The notes below the pieces were generated by a model, which was not told the origin of the DNA, did no database searches, and saw only the letters and a list, made by a program, of their open reading frames with translations. The translations under genes and the position numbers were made by a program. Of a stretch of 64,000 nucleotides of DNA, positions 34,406-43,639 are shown piece by piece (within the stretch, counting starts at the first letter, position 1; each line of letters begins with the position of its first letter). Location of the stretch: assembly GCF_007744255.1 (NCBI RefSeq), contig NZ_CP036267.1, forward strand, positions 6,241,541 to 6,305,540. The letters are read 5' to 3'. The DNA comes from Thalassoglobus polymorphus (lineage in GTDB: Bacteria; Planctomycetota; Planctomycetia; Planctomycetales; Planctomycetaceae).

Positions 34406-35611
34406 ATGCTTTCACATCTTCGCTGGATCTGTGCTGTTCCTGCAATCCTTTTAACCAGTTCCCTCGCAATTGCAGCCGGGCCAGAACCGATTCCTTTGTG
34501 GCCGAACGGGGCGCCAGGACAGGACGGGACCGGGGAGAAAGATGTTCCACTTGTTCGCATCTACCCAGCCGGTGAGAACGCGACCGGAACTGCGGTCGTG
34601 ATTTTGCCCGGCGGAGGATACGGCGGATTGGCGATGGACCATGAAGGGCATCAGATTGCCAAATGGTGGAACCGCCTGGGTGTCACCGGAGCTGTCGTGA
34701 CGTATCGCCATGGACCGAAATATCAGCATCCAGCTCCACTTCAAGATGCTCAACGAGCGATTCGACATCTGCGGGCCCACGCGGAAGAACTGAAGATTGA
34801 TCCCCACCGGATTGGTGTCATGGGATTCTCAGCGGGAGGCCACCTTGCTTCGACCGTTTCGACTCACTTTGATGAAGGTGACGCTGACAGCAAGGATCTC
34901 GTGGCACAACAAAGCAGTCGACCGGACTTTGCGGTTCTCTGTTATCCCGTCATTTCAATGCTTGATCCGCAGGCCCATAAAGGGTCGCGGCGAAATCTCC
35001 TCGGTGAAAATCCCAGCGAAGAACTCGTCAAAAGCCTGTCGAATCATCTACAAGTCACCAGAGAGACACCGCCGACATTCGTCTTTCACACAGCCGCTGA
35101 TCCGGTTGTTCCAGTGGGAAATGCAATTGCTTATTATCAGGCGCTGGTCAAACATGGCGTCGATGCGGAATTGCACATCTATCAAAAAGGTCGACACGGC
35201 GTCGGGCTGGCCCCGAATGATCCCATCTTGAAATCGTGGCCAGACCGCCTCGCAGACTGGCTCCGCACGAACAACTTTCTTTCCGGAAAGAAGCGTGTCT
35301 CTGTTTCTGGCGCAGTAAAGTTTGACGGCAAGCCATTAAAGTGGGGGATGATTTCGTTTGCCTCTCGGGAATCAGACTCGTTCCCGACGGCCTCGACGAT
35401 GGTTCAAAGCGGAAAGTTTGCAATTGCCGAGAAAGATGGCCCGGTGGCGGGGAAGTACTCGGTCTCCGTTCACGACATGGGAACCTTTGCCCGTGAACCA
35501 TCCATCGAAGATGCCCGGACGTTGACCGGTGATCATTCTATCACAGGTCTCGTCATTCAAGTACGTGAAGAGGGCGAGAACAATTTCGACCTCGACTTGA
35601 GAATCGAATAA
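34406..35611 (+). CDS. exported alpha/beta hydrolase (BD-FAE-like esterase) with C-terminal beta domain
   Basis: A 401-residue protein with a signal peptide (about residues 1-22). Residues about 40-285 form an esterase of the acetyl xylan/feruloyl type: the oxyanion HGG-like segment reads LPGGGYGG, the nucleophile elbow is GFSAGG (Ser near 141), and HTAADPVVPV and GRHGVGL hold the Asp and His. Residues about 300-395 are a small beta-sandwich of the planctomycete carboxypeptidase-regulatory type (VSGAVKFDGKPLKWGMISF, then GPVAGKYSVSV). It likely deacetylates or de-esterifies plant or algal polysaccharides outside the cytoplasm. No close partner gene is evident. Confidence 0.85.
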   Translation: MLSHLRWICAVPAILLTSSLAIAAGPEPIPLWPNGAPGQDGTGEKDVPLVRIYPAGENATGTAVVILPGGGYGGLAMDHEGHQIAKWWNRLGVTGAVVTYRHGPKYQHPAPLQDAQRAIRHLRAHAEELKIDPHRIGVMGFSAGGHLASTVSTHFDEGDADSKDLVAQQSSRPDFAVLCYPVISMLDPQAHKGSRRNLLGENPSEELVKSLSNHLQVTRETPPTFVFHTAADPVVPVGNAIAYYQALVKHGVDAELHIYQKGRHGVGLAPNDPILKSWPDRLADWLRTNNFLSGKKRVSVSGAVKFDGKPLKWGMISFASRESDSFPTASTMVQSGKFAIAEKDGPVAGKYSVSVHDMGTFAREPSIEDARTLTGDHSITGLVIQVREEGENNFDLDLRIE

Positions 35612-35713
35612 ATTCAAATAACATCCTGATCTCCCGAGCGGTTCTTCGGATATCTTTATGGCGATTCATTTTTTGCAGGTTGTTCGCAGAAGAACTTCAC
35701 CACTGAAGCGGGA

Positions 35714-35744
35714 CGCGAACACCAATTCGAAAATGCTATAAACT
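35714..35744 (-). repeat. repeat family 2, partial copy
   Basis: Minus-strand TTTATAGCATTTTCGAATTG and then GTGTTCG match the beginning of family 2. About 30 bases are kept. It lies upstream of the 608-residue gene. Confidence 0.6.
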
Positions 35745-35807
35745 CTCTCTGAGCACTGGATATCTGTTTCTTTTCTTTTTACTATTTATTGACGTGAAGC
35801 GACCTGA

Positions 35808-37634
35808 ATGTCCACAACTCTCGAACAAGGTAACGGCCAGCTTTCCTACGGCCTGGCTTCAAATTCCTCGGTCGATTCCGAATGGTTGAAGTCTCTCAAT
35901 TTCCGAACCTCTGCACCTCAAGGGTTGCGGGAAGCCGCACATGAAGGCAATGTGAATGATTTCACCTCTGCTCTGATTGAAAGTGCCTCGGAGAGACGAG
36001 TCTTTAAAAAGTCCGAACGGCTTGAGTTGCTCGAACAGTTGCGCCACCTCCGGGAAGTGACTCAGAATGTCGAGGTGTCCGGCGATCTCGCCACTGCCCT
36101 GTTTGAGGTCAACCTCAAGAAAGCGGAGCGGTCTGGATATGTTGAAGCGTTCATCGCAGAACACGGTGAAGAAGTTCCGGATAGCGTGTCTCTGTCAGAT
36201 GCAATCTGGATTCTCGCGATTTACTCTCAGAAGCTAGAAAACGAGGCGTTGTTTTCGCTTTGGCGCTGGACCTTGCAAAAGGGGCAGGAATGGATGGAAG
36301 CCAAACCGGTTTGCGATGCAGAGCAGGGGTTCAGCCAATTAAGATTTCTTGAAGTCTGCTACCTCATGGCAGTCTCCTTTGAGAACCTGAAAGGCTCACG
36401 CAGCTTGCTCAAAGAAACGACAGCCCTGATCCGAAACTGTGTGGATGAAGCGACCGACACCGATGGGACTCCTCAGGCACATTGGGTCCCGACTCTCCTC
36501 GATTCGCTCTCCAGCTTGGGACGCATTGCGACATTCAACACTGCGATGCAGCAGAAACTCATCAACAAAGCTTTCGGCAAGCGATTGCAAGGACTCTTCG
36601 AACGAACCTGCAGCTACTGCACGCAAGATCATTTCAGTTTGTCGCTCGGTGATTCGACTCTTGATTCAGATCGACTGGATGCGGTTGCCGCAGCCTTTCT
36701 GTTCGATAAGAAAGACGGGATTCGTCGCCTGATCCAAACCTGGCAAAAAAAGAATCAGGGCAAAAGGAAAGTTGGCGACTGGTCTCTTCCGGAAATGGTT
36801 CATCAGTCGGACTGGGCGCAGCATGCCTGCATGCGATCGGATTGGAGCTCACCGGTCGATTTGTGCGTCATCACGCATGAAGGCGCAATGCCCCGAATCG
36901 ATCTCGTCATCGCCGATCATCCCCTGATAAAGGGGGACTGGGAGCATGAAATAAGCCTGGATGGAAAAACTCTCAAGTCCGATGCTGGCTGGGTCTGCAC
37001 TTGCTGGTTTGCAGATGACGAAGTCAATTACATGGAACTCGTTCAGGAAATCGACGCCTCGACGCGAGTTTCGCGACAAATGATTTTTCTGCGTGAAGAG
37101 CACCAACTTGTCCTGAATCATATGGTCATTGCAGAGAAAGCAGGCGAAATCAGTTCACGCACAACGCTTCCTCTCCGCGCAGACTGGATCGGGGAAGCAG
37201 ACACAGCGACGCGTGAACTGGCCTTAGAGAATGCAGCTCAACGGGTGCGAATTCACCCACTCTCGCTGCCTCAGGAACACGTCGTCAAAGCCGATGGAAA
37301 ACTCTTCGCCTCTGGGCAGGAATTAACATTCGAGCAGCACTCAGCCGGCTCGCGTCTCTTTTCTTCGATGGTGCTCGACTGGTCACCCAAGCATCTCGAG
37401 AAGCCGGTCGAATGGGGAAAGCTGACGGTCGCACATGATGGAAGAATTGAGACCATCGAACAAGCTGCCGCCTTCCGCTTTCGAGTTGGTCGCAGTCAGT
37501 GGTTGCTGTATCACTCAATGACAGAACCCGACGTCCCAAGATCCGTCCTCGGCCTCCACACTTCTCACGAGACAGTCCTCTCGAAAATTACCTCCAAAGG
37601 TGAGATCGAGCCGATTATCGAAGTAGAAATGTAA
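35808..37634 (+). CDS. conserved cytosolic protein of unknown function
   Basis: A 608-residue protein with no signal peptide or membrane helix and no family that I recognise. The first 340 residues are mostly alpha-helical (RRVFKKSERLELLEQLRHLR, AIWILAIYSQKLENEALFSL, QLRFLEVCYLMAVSFENL), the last 250 mostly beta (HEISLDGKTLKSDAGWVCTC, VSRQMIFLREEHQLVLNHMV). This alpha-then-beta layout recalls the heparinase II/III type of polysaccharide lyase, but I see no catalytic motif that would prove it, and it lacks an export signal. It stands alone between two intergenic hairpins. Confidence that it is a real gene is high; the function is open. Confidence 0.6.
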   Translation: MSTTLEQGNGQLSYGLASNSSVDSEWLKSLNFRTSAPQGLREAAHEGNVNDFTSALIESASERRVFKKSERLELLEQLRHLREVTQNVEVSGDLATALFEVNLKKAERSGYVEAFIAEHGEEVPDSVSLSDAIWILAIYSQKLENEALFSLWRWTLQKGQEWMEAKPVCDAEQGFSQLRFLEVCYLMAVSFENLKGSRSLLKETTALIRNCVDEATDTDGTPQAHWVPTLLDSLSSLGRIATFNTAMQQKLINKAFGKRLQGLFERTCSYCTQDHFSLSLGDSTLDSDRLDAVAAAFLFDKKDGIRRLIQTWQKKNQGKRKVGDWSLPEMVHQSDWAQHACMRSDWSSPVDLCVITHEGAMPRIDLVIADHPLIKGDWEHEISLDGKTLKSDAGWVCTCWFADDEVNYMELVQEIDASTRVSRQMIFLREEHQLVLNHMVIAEKAGEISSRTTLPLRADWIGEADTATRELALENAAQRVRIHPLSLPQEHVVKADGKLFASGQELTFEQHSAGSRLFSSMVLDWSPKHLEKPVEWGKLTVAHDGRIETIEQAAAFRFRVGRSQWLLYHSMTEPDVPRSVLGLHTSHETVLSKITSKGEIEPIIEVEM

Positions 37635-37681
37635 ACGAGAATTCAAAAGCAGTTCTCGATAATTCATTCACCAGCAACGCA

Positions 37682-37716
37682 AACTGCCCCAGCCGTTTCG
37701 TTCGACCGGGGCAGTT
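37682..37716. terminator. convergent-gene hairpin
   Basis: Perfect 9-bp stem AACTGCCCC / GGGGCAGTT around a 17-base loop, between two converging genes. No T tract is seen on the plus strand, so termination would be weak or rho-aided. Confidence 0.5.
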
Positions 37717-37783
37717 GCGAGAATTGCTTTGAAGAGTTTGTCGCCGATGAATGACGCGTCAAGAAATGACGTTGTGACGTCTT

Positions 37784-39334
37784 TTATGGACGCAGATCTT
37801 GGATGCCATTTTTGAGTTGGTAGATTCTTTTGACTTCTGCTTCGGTGAGGGCGCGGTCGAAGGTGGCGAGGTCGTCCATTTGACCGACGTACGCTGCACC
37901 GAGGACCAGTCGGACCTGGGCTGGGTCCCAGTCGAATTTCAGGTCCCAGTCTTCAATGGCTCCCTGTCGGACTCCGTCCATGTAAAGAACGCCACGTTGT
38001 GTTTTCTCTTGATCGTTGACATTTTCTAAAGTGAAAACGACATGTGTCCATTTCTCTCGTGAGAACGATGGTTTTTCGACTTGGACCATCGGACGCTTTT
38101 CGAATGGAATGTCTGCCCAGGAAACGCCATCTGGATTCCAGATAGAAACAAGCGGTCGAATGGCATAGCGGAAGAACCGGGGAGTTTCGTCTTTGGAAAA
38201 CTCCAGGAAGATGAAGCCCTTATTGGTGTCGTTGCCGACAATTTGAACGGGATCGCAGTAGCCTGGCTCAAGATCTTTGTCCGGATTGAGTCGTAGCCAA
38301 ACTGAGACGGTTGAACTCCAGCTCTTGCTGTTGTAATCGAGGATTCCAGTATCCTTGAACGCCGGGCGAAAACCACTTTTGTGAACGAAGTCGAGAGCTC
38401 CTCCGAAGCGACCCTCTTTGACAAATTTTACGTCGTCAGTCGGCTCGGCATGAACATAGTCTTTTCCTGAACGGACATAGCTGGTCCGGTCACCACGAGC
38501 AAAATCGGCATCGAGACCATGGTCAAACGAGGCGTGCAGAGTCAGCGACTTGCTCAAGCTGTCGTCTGTTTCTGCTTCGCTGATCAATTTCTTACCTTCT
38601 TCGGTGCCGATTTCACGAAGGAAGATGTTCCGCCAGCGAATCTCCCCGCCATGCGTTTGCAGCATAATCGGTCCCTTTGCTGGCAGTGGATTTGAACGGT
38701 CCCAGAAATTCTCCATGACGGCTCCATCAACGACCAATTCTTCGTTAAGCCAAACCCAGGTGTGCGAACCGACTTGTCGAATTCGAAATTTATTCCACTC
38801 GCCAAAAGGTTTGTCAGCTAAAACCATTGGATCGCGACCTTCAGCTGCGGGTGAGTTATTGAAGAGTCCACCTGATCCGAGGTGCGGTTTTCGGGTTGGT
38901 CGTTTCGGATCGAACTTCTGATGCCAATCCCAAATTTGAACTTGCGGAGTCCCGCGCAGGTAGATGCCGCTGTCCGCTTTGGCAACAGTTTTGTATTCCA
39001 GCAGCAATTCGATGTCACCGTATTCTTTTTCAGTTGTTGCATATGGCCCATGACCATCGTTGACCAGTTCGCCGTTCTCGACGGTCCAGTTGGCTGGGAA
39101 CTCTTCCCGTTGCTGCTTCAGGTTGGCTTCTTTTTTCTCGCCCTTCAGTTTGGTGACTCGATGCGGGTTGAGGCCGTACCAGCCGGTCAAATCCTTGCCA
39201 TTAAAAATTGCGTGAAAGCCTTCGGGTGGCTGCGGGTCTGCGGCATGGGAAGGGCTGATCGCTGTGAGTAGCAAGGCGGCGACCGTGGCGCAGCGACACA
39301 ACGAAGATCGTGATAGACGATTCGCGGTTTTCAT
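37784..39334 (-). CDS. exported DUF1080 (3-keto-disaccharide hydrolase-like) protein with LamG domain
   Basis: A 516-residue protein with a signal peptide (about residues 1-31). Residues about 35-250 are a DUF1080 domain (FHAIFNGKDLTGWYGLNPH at its start, LEYKTVAKADSGIYLRG, PAKGPIMLQTHGGEIRWRNI near its end). Residues about 265-510 are a LamG sandwich (LHASFDHGLDADFARGDRTS, STVSVWLRLNPDKDLEPGY, LYMDGVRQG, DLATFDRALTEAEVKRIYQL). DUF1080 proteins in planctomycetes are widely abundant and some are reported to hydrolyse 3-keto-glycosides made by Gfo/Idh enzymes. It would act in the periplasm or on the surface, where the LamG part could hold a glycan. Confidence 0.88.
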   Translation of the reverse strand: MKTANRLSRSSLCRCATVAALLLTAISPSHAADPQPPEGFHAIFNGKDLTGWYGLNPHRVTKLKGEKKEANLKQQREEFPANWTVENGELVNDGHGPYATTEKEYGDIELLLEYKTVAKADSGIYLRGTPQVQIWDWHQKFDPKRPTRKPHLGSGGLFNNSPAAEGRDPMVLADKPFGEWNKFRIRQVGSHTWVWLNEELVVDGAVMENFWDRSNPLPAKGPIMLQTHGGEIRWRNIFLREIGTEEGKKLISEAETDDSLSKSLTLHASFDHGLDADFARGDRTSYVRSGKDYVHAEPTDDVKFVKEGRFGGALDFVHKSGFRPAFKDTGILDYNSKSWSSTVSVWLRLNPDKDLEPGYCDPVQIVGNDTNKGFIFLEFSKDETPRFFRYAIRPLVSIWNPDGVSWADIPFEKRPMVQVEKPSFSREKWTHVVFTLENVNDQEKTQRGVLYMDGVRQGAIEDWDLKFDWDPAQVRLVLGAAYVGQMDDLATFDRALTEAEVKRIYQLKNGIQDLRP

Positions 39335-39593
39335 AGGTTCAAAACTCAGTGAGGAAGATTAGGAAGGAAGCTGCACAGAAGCGGTCTGATGCAACTTTGT
39401 TGATGTGTTTGAGGATAATCGACACTGCAGCAGAGGGCTACTCAGCGCCCAGTTTTCAGCTCGGCAGCTAAATCTTTTCAGAGAGTGGACGAAGTTTTCC
39501 CTACGATGGCTGCCTTAACTCAACAGAGCGTCAGCTTCCGTCTCGCAAGATTTGCAGAGTACGTGGCAGAAATTCCGGATCTCAAGCGAGTCG

Positions 39594-40751
39594 CTACACT
39601 TGTTCTCGCAAGAGTGCAGAGGCGTAGCCGACGAGATCGTTTTGCTCTTTGCGGACTTTTTTCAAAACGTCCAGTCGCCCCGCTTTTTCACAAAGTTCGT
39701 CAAACGAAATGCTTACGTCTTCGTTGAGATTTGAAAGGTATTGCGCGGAGAGTTCGACTGCTTCGTCAAGTTTGTCGCTTCGAATGAGTAAGTCGACAAG
39801 GACGTAGGCCAGCAACGGCTTATCCTGTTCGTCTGGTTCAGCTTCAAGTTGCTCGCGGAAATACTGCAGTCCCTCATCACGTTTTTTGTCGAGCAGGATG
39901 TTGAAGAAGTGTTCGTGAGCTGGGTAGAAGTCTTGGAAGGGGGGCTCTCCGTCGTATTGAAGAGTTTTTTCCAGCTTCGCACCGTATTGAGCCAACTCGC
40001 GTGCCAGTTCAAGTTCTTCAGACGGCGCTTCGATGGACCGGGCGAATCGGACGACGGAGTTCAGGTGTGAGACATCGACGTGATAGTTCCCCTCATCAAA
40101 GAGCCAGTCACGGCCGGTGATCAAAGTTTTCAGAGACGCTCCCGGTTCGATCAGAGGGACTTTTTGCTCGACCTGCCTGCGAACTGAGTCACTCAAATCG
40201 TTGTACAGGCTGCGGACCATGAGTTTCGAACATGCTGTCCTGTGTTCCTGGCTCATTTGGGGAAGCGATTGGTCCAAAGCTGTGATCGTGCTGCAGGTCC
40301 CATGACCGTTGAGCATGATTTTCACTCCCTTGGGAGGATTGACTCCCTGGTACAGTGCCAGCTGAAGGATTTCCTCCATTTTTTCATAATCTTCGATCTG
40401 GTCAGGGAGCTCATCGAGAGCCTTGGCGAGCAGTTCGGGCTCTTGGATGACCTGCAGATACATCCAGGCGGCAGCTAGTTCTCCCTGTTCGACCAGTTTC
40501 CCGCCGACTTCACGAGCCGCTTCAACATAGGCTTCTTCGACTTCTTTGCGGTGTTCTTGAGGAACATCCTGCAGGGACGAAGGTCGAGACAGTGGAAGTC
40601 CAAGGGCTGCCTTTTTCTGTAACATTTTGGCATCAAAGAGTTTGTGCAACTCTCCCGCTTCTTCGACCTCTTTGACCAGTTGGGCTAGCAGTTCCTGAGT
40701 TTCCTGCTTCGAGGAAATCTGATCGAGCGTATCAAATGATGAATTTTCCAT
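39594..40751 (-). CDS. conserved helical cytosolic protein of unknown function
   Basis: A 385-residue protein from ATG 40751; the frame upstream of that has no ribosome site and codes for a poor sequence. It has no signal or membrane segment. The sequence is nearly all alpha-helical, resembling TPR or HAT-like solenoid helices (AAWMYLQVIQEPELLAKALD, LELARELAQYGAKLEKTL, LDEAVELSAQYLSNLNEDVS). A conserved-looking central segment has MLNGHGTCSTITALDQ and VDVSHLNSVVRFARSIE, including two His. I do not recognise the family. It may be a planctomycete-specific protein. Its leader carries a 9-bp inverted repeat and a family 1 repeat. Confidence 0.6.
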   Translation of the reverse strand: MENSSFDTLDQISSKQETQELLAQLVKEVEEAGELHKLFDAKMLQKKAALGLPLSRPSSLQDVPQEHRKEVEEAYVEAAREVGGKLVEQGELAAAWMYLQVIQEPELLAKALDELPDQIEDYEKMEEILQLALYQGVNPPKGVKIMLNGHGTCSTITALDQSLPQMSQEHRTACSKLMVRSLYNDLSDSVRRQVEQKVPLIEPGASLKTLITGRDWLFDEGNYHVDVSHLNSVVRFARSIEAPSEELELARELAQYGAKLEKTLQYDGEPPFQDFYPAHEHFFNILLDKKRDEGLQYFREQLEAEPDEQDKPLLAYVLVDLLIRSDKLDEAVELSAQYLSNLNEDVSISFDELCEKAGRLDVLKKVRKEQNDLVGYASALLREQV

Positions 40752-41426
40752 GGTTCTTTGTACTTCTCTCTCTTGCTGGCGTCCCAGTTGGCCGAATCCA
40801 ATAATACCGATATTACAAATCAGCAATGATTTTCATGCCATTGGTCGAGAATCTCAAGTCTGTAGTTTTGAGCTGAAAACGGCAGTCGTTTTCAGGTTGA
40901 TGATAGAGCTTTAGAACTGATCCTGAAACTTAAAGTTGCTCTCTTACAACGTTAAGAAAAGCGTCTATTCCAAAGGTTTTCGGACGGGGTCTAGTTCTTT
41001 GCATCGGCAGATTTACGCAAGTATCTCTCTCACCAGAGATTATTACAAATCCTGCTGGCATCGACAGCCATGATTGTGGTAAAGTTTGCGATTCCCGATT
41101 TCGACCGTTTTTGTAAAAAAATGAAGTCAACTCTGCATGTGAGAGGCAACCTCTTTCGAGCCAGCCTTCCTGAGAGTCAACTCTTTTTGAAGAAACGGTC
41201 CTACGCTGGTCGTTTGAAAACTTCAGACATGTGTGTGAGGTGGCGTCCTTCGTTGATTTTTGACACTTGAATGCGGTCTGTTCTGTGTCGGGATGGATGC
41301 GCGGCAAGCTGTTGCCACATATTAGAACCTCTAACAAAACAAAACATTCGGGACATTTGAGCGAATCTACTACTTCGCTTGAAGAGTTTTGTTTGCGGCT
41401 CTGGATAATTTAAGGCTTTTTTTAGA
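40752..41426. other. 675-base divergent region upstream of rpsA
   Basis: It contains a perfect 9-bp inverted repeat CTGAAAACG / CGTTTTCAG with a 5-base loop at 40873-40895, then family 1 copy g at 40912-40993, then about 430 bases without a gene before rpsA. The last part should hold the rpsA promoter and leader; I could not identify a promoter or ribosomal-protein binding structure with confidence. Confidence 0.5.
40912..40993 (-). repeat. intergenic repeat family 1, copy g (full)
   Basis: Minus-strand sense: TAGACCCCGTCCGAAAACC, then CTTTTCTTAACG, and the inverted end CAGGATCAGTTCTA. Termini and core match copies a, f and h. Unlike copies a-c and h it does not follow a recognisable gene on its own strand. 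Confidence 0.8.
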
Positions 41427-43361
41427 ATGGTCGATCGTAACCTAATTCGTGAATTTCAGGTTGATGATGAAGAGTTAAACGCAGCACTCGGAGGTGAACT
41501 GGGAGACTGGATCAACGAAGAGAGCGAGCAAATGGACCGCGTCTATGATGAGACGTCGAGTCCTTTTGACGTGAACGAAATTGTTCAGGGAAAAGTCCTG
41601 AGCGTCGAAGGCGACGAAGTTCTTGTTGATATTGGCTACAAAAGCGAAGGGATGGTCCCCCTCTACGAGTGGGCGGACGACGAAGAACAACCCAAGGTCG
41701 GCGAAACCATTGAGGTTCTGCTTGAAGAAATCGAAGATGATTTCGGCCTCGTTTTGCTCTCCAAACGCAAAGCTGACCGCCAGAAAGACTGGAACTGGGT
41801 TGTTGGTCGCTACGACGAAGGAAACACCATCATCGGGATGGTTGTTCGCAAAATCAAAGGTGGACTGCTCGTCAACATCGGCGAAAGCCTCTCATCCACT
41901 GGTGCACGCGGCGTCAACGTCTTCCTGCCAGCCAGCCAGGTGGATATCCGTCGGCCTTCAGATATCGGCGATTTCGTCGGTAACGAAATTGAGTGCATGA
42001 TCCTGAAGATCGATGATGCACGTAAGAACATTGTCGTCTCGCGTCGTCGTCTCATCGAAGAGCAACGCGCCGAGATGAAGCGGAAACTGCTCGAGGAACT
42101 CGAAGAAAACCAGATTCGTACCGGTGTTGTCAAAAACATCGCCGACTTCGGTGCATTCGTGGACCTCGGTGGAATCGATGGCCTGCTGCACATCACCGAC
42201 ATGAGTTGGGGACGCATCAACCATCCTTCCGAAATGGTCAAAATTGATGATGAGATCGAAGTCATGATTCTCAACATCGACCGTGAAAAAGAGAAGATCG
42301 CCCTGGGACTGAAGCAAAAGTTCCCAAGTCCATGGGAAAACGTCGACACCAAATACCCGGTTGGCGATCGCGTCACTGGCGAAGTTGTCAACGTGATGAC
42401 ATACGGTGCCTTCGTCAAACTCGAAGATGGTATCGAAGGTCTTGTCCACATTAGTGAAATGTCCTGGACACGCCGCTTGAACCATCCTAACGAGATGGTC
42501 AGCATCGGTCAGGAAGTCGAAGTGGTGGTCCTGGGGATCAACACCGACAAACAGGAAATTTCACTCGGCATGAAGCAGACTCAGCCGAATCCTTGGGACA
42601 ACGTCACCGAGAAATACCCGGAAGGGAAGTCGGTCAACGGTGTTGTTCGCAACCTGACCAACTACGGTGCGTTTATCGAACTCGAAGAAGGGGTCGACGG
42701 CCTGCTTCACGTGAGCGATATGTCCTGGACACGTAAGATTTCTCACGCCAGCGAGATGCTGAAAAAAGGCGACGAAATCCAGTGTGTTGTTGTTTCAGTC
42801 GACGAAGAGCGAAAACGAATCGCTTTGGGACTCAAGCAAATGGGCGACGATCCATGGGAAGCACGCATCCCGGATCAGTATCAGCCCGGTTCGATCGTCA
42901 AAGGAAACGTCACCAAGATCACCAACTTTGGTGTCTTTGTTGAACTGGAAGAAGAGCTCGAAGGCTTGCTCCATGTTTCTGAATTGACAGGTGGAGACGA
43001 AGAGAAATCTGTCGAAGACGTCGTCAACGTAGGCGATGAAATCGAAGTGAAAATTCTTCGTGTCGATACCGGAGATCGCAAGATCGGCCTGAGCATGAAA
43101 CTCGATGCAGAAATCGAACCAGAAACCGCTTCCGGTTCTGGTGGCGGATCAGACGCATCGAAAGAGCTCAAAGGTGGAATGGGCGATTCATCAGGACCAC
43201 TCTTCTCGATGGCTCCGGCCCGCACGGAAGAAGAAGCAGCACCTGCCGAGGAAGCGCCTGTCGAGGAAGCTACTGCCTCAGCCGAAGAAGCTCCAAGTGC
43301 TGAAGAGGAGGCTCCTGCGGCTTCTAATGAAGAATCCGAAGAGAAGCCTGAAGCTGAATAA
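41427..43361 (+). CDS. rpsA: 30S ribosomal protein S1
   Basis: A 644-residue S1 with six S1 (OB-fold) repeats, each introduced by a G-x-V-x-x-[IV] strand: GKVLSVEGDEVLVDIGY, GMVVRKIKGGLLVNIG, GVVKNIADFGAFVDLGGIDG, GEVVNVMTYGAFVKLEDG, GVVRNLTNYGAFIELEEG, GNVTKITNFGVFVELEEE. The first two are the diverged, ribosome-anchoring type; the last four each end in the HI/HV-S-E/D-M/L motif that binds mRNA. Residues about 560-644 are an unstructured acidic tail of Glu, Ala and Pro. It brings mRNA to the 30S subunit. A strong terminator follows. Confidence 0.95.
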   Translation: MVDRNLIREFQVDDEELNAALGGELGDWINEESEQMDRVYDETSSPFDVNEIVQGKVLSVEGDEVLVDIGYKSEGMVPLYEWADDEEQPKVGETIEVLLEEIEDDFGLVLLSKRKADRQKDWNWVVGRYDEGNTIIGMVVRKIKGGLLVNIGESLSSTGARGVNVFLPASQVDIRRPSDIGDFVGNEIECMILKIDDARKNIVVSRRRLIEEQRAEMKRKLLEELEENQIRTGVVKNIADFGAFVDLGGIDGLLHITDMSWGRINHPSEMVKIDDEIEVMILNIDREKEKIALGLKQKFPSPWENVDTKYPVGDRVTGEVVNVMTYGAFVKLEDGIEGLVHISEMSWTRRLNHPNEMVSIGQEVEVVVLGINTDKQEISLGMKQTQPNPWDNVTEKYPEGKSVNGVVRNLTNYGAFIELEEGVDGLLHVSDMSWTRKISHASEMLKKGDEIQCVVVSVDEERKRIALGLKQMGDDPWEARIPDQYQPGSIVKGNVTKITNFGVFVELEEELEGLLHVSELTGGDEEKSVEDVVNVGDEIEVKILRVDTGDRKIGLSMKLDAEIEPETASGSGGGSDASKELKGGMGDSSGPLFSMAPARTEEEAAPAEEAPVEEATASAEEAPSAEEEAPAASNEESEEKPEAE

Positions 43362-43418
43362 TTAGAACAATCGCTAAAAGTGTTCTAATTTGCTTCTGAA
43401 AGCAAAGTACTCGTTATA

Positions 43419-43456
43419 AACGGCCTTCCGATCACAATCGGGAGGCCGTTATTTTT
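43419..43456 (+). terminator. rho-independent terminator after rpsA
   Basis: A 14-bp stem AACGGCCTTCCGAT / ATCGGGAGGCCGTT with one G-U pair and a CACA loop, followed by ATTTTTG. Confidence 0.9.
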
Positions 43457-43639
43457 GCGCTAATCGTTGATGCTTTTCTGGCTTCCGTGTTTTGTCGTGA
43501 TCCTCGCTGGAGCGGCAACTCTTGCCGGTCCGATATTGATATTGTGGTCCAGTACGGACACGACGAGCAATTGGGATGGTGGAAGGAGTCCCCTATGAGA
43601 TCCCTGCATTCCCCAAGGTTGATGACCCATTAGAGTCCC

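Noticed and set aside
40930-41337. 135-residue minus-strand ORF
   Set aside because: Its C-terminus is translated from repeat family 1 and the rest has no domain or ribosome site; likely chance.
41810-42505. 231-residue minus-strand ORF
   Set aside because: Antisense to rpsA; composition (Ser, Thr, Pro) reflects the complement of S1 codons.
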